Shown: in pieces, positions 12,062 to 12,172 of the stretch
How the letters are laid out: every line of letters begins with the position of its first letter
Position numbering within the stretch: the first letter of the stretch is position 1
Source: Candidatus Bipolaricaulota bacterium
Lineage (GTDB): Bacteria; Bipolaricaulota; Bipolaricaulia; RBG-16-55-9
Reading direction: 5' to 3'
Assembly: GCA_027021605.1 (NCBI GenBank)
Contig: JALUUA010000115.1
Location: forward strand, 1-12,172
Length of the DNA: 12,172 nucleotides
Notes under the pieces: model-generated
What the model saw: the letters and a program-made list of their open reading frames with translations, nothing else
What the model was told of the DNA's origin: nothing
Databases searched by the model: none
Translations under genes and position numbers: made by a program

Positions 12062-12172
12062 CTACCCCAGCAGGCGGAGCAACACCGTACCGTAGGCGTC
12101 GGCGTGTGCCCGCACCCCCGGCGGCACCAAAGCCGTCGCGTCCCGCCCCTCGAGAACGGCGGGGCCTACGAT
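12062..12172 (-). CDS. hyuA: Hydantoinase/oxoprolinase subunit A, C-terminal end (partial)
   Basis: The minus strand from the window edge reads 36 codons without a stop, GPAVLEGRDATALVPPGV near the start and DAYGTVLLRLLG at the end, then TAG. This is the classical C-terminus of the HyuA / N-methylhydantoinase A ATPase subunit: a Gly-Pro-Ala (I/V) strand, a Ser/Thr-type 'T..VPPG' turn and a closing 'D.YG.L.L' strand. The rest of the gene lies to the right of the window. It is the expected partner of hyuB, found on the same strand 816 bases downstream across uma2. Confidence 0.85.
   Translation of the reverse strand: MVGPAVLEGRDATALVPPGVRAHADAYGTVLLRLLG

Noticed and set aside
12036..12074. Possible hairpin at the uma2/hyuA convergence
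   Set aside because: The arms pair only in short interrupted blocks (CCTGC/GCAGG and GGGT/ACCC) with unmatched bases and no T-run.

Overview
The window is GC-rich bacterial DNA: sampled coding lines run from about 68 to 80 percent GC, and both toxin-antitoxin modules are near 55 percent. It carries ordinary core-metabolism genes mixed with small accessory modules. Three things hint at an uncultured thermophile rather than a well-known genus. The isocitrate dehydrogenase is the long Thermus thermophilus type with the extra C-terminal domain. The adenosylhomocysteinase is the short Thermotoga/archaeal type. The transcription factor joins a PAS sensor to a BTAD activator. Candidate lineages such as Bipolaricaulota (Acetothermia), Deinococcota or Chloroflexota would fit, but I cannot assign one from this sequence.

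Left part (1-3755). The first 66 bases probably hold the 5' end of a minus-strand gene that runs off the window. Next comes a minus-strand regulator with a cysteine-rich PAS domain, an OmpR-type DNA-binding domain and a BTAD domain. Divergent to it is a plus-strand run: a small conserved hypothetical gene with a strong G-quadruplex sequence just inside its 5' end, a hicB-hicA toxin-antitoxin pair in B-A order, and ahcY. Dyads that could be operators lie between the two divergent starts.

Middle part (3756-7007). A hairpin-rich convergent gap follows ahcY. Then come an unrecognised 107-residue minus-strand protein with its own promoter, a MscS-type channel gene that appears to be transcribed without a leader, and icd, whose 5' leader of about 90 bases is structured.

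Right part (7015-12172). All genes except uma2 are on the minus strand. Read in the direction of transcription they are hyuA (only its 3' end lies in the window), hyuB, then hicB-hicA-purD-purN. The last four are chained by overlaps of 4, 8 and 4 bases, with a good promoter just before hicB. A Uma2-family nuclease-like gene sits in the opposite orientation exactly between hyuA and hyuB, so the usual hyuA-hyuB operon is split. hyuB seems to have its own promoter, overlapped by a perfect 7-6-7 inverted repeat.

The most notable pattern is that two homologous but diverged hicBA modules each lead straight into a housekeeping gene of nucleoside or one-carbon metabolism: ahcY after 9 bases, and purD with an 8-base overlap. 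I found no rRNA, tRNA, CRISPR array or insertion sequence, and every gap between genes is shorter than 300 bases.
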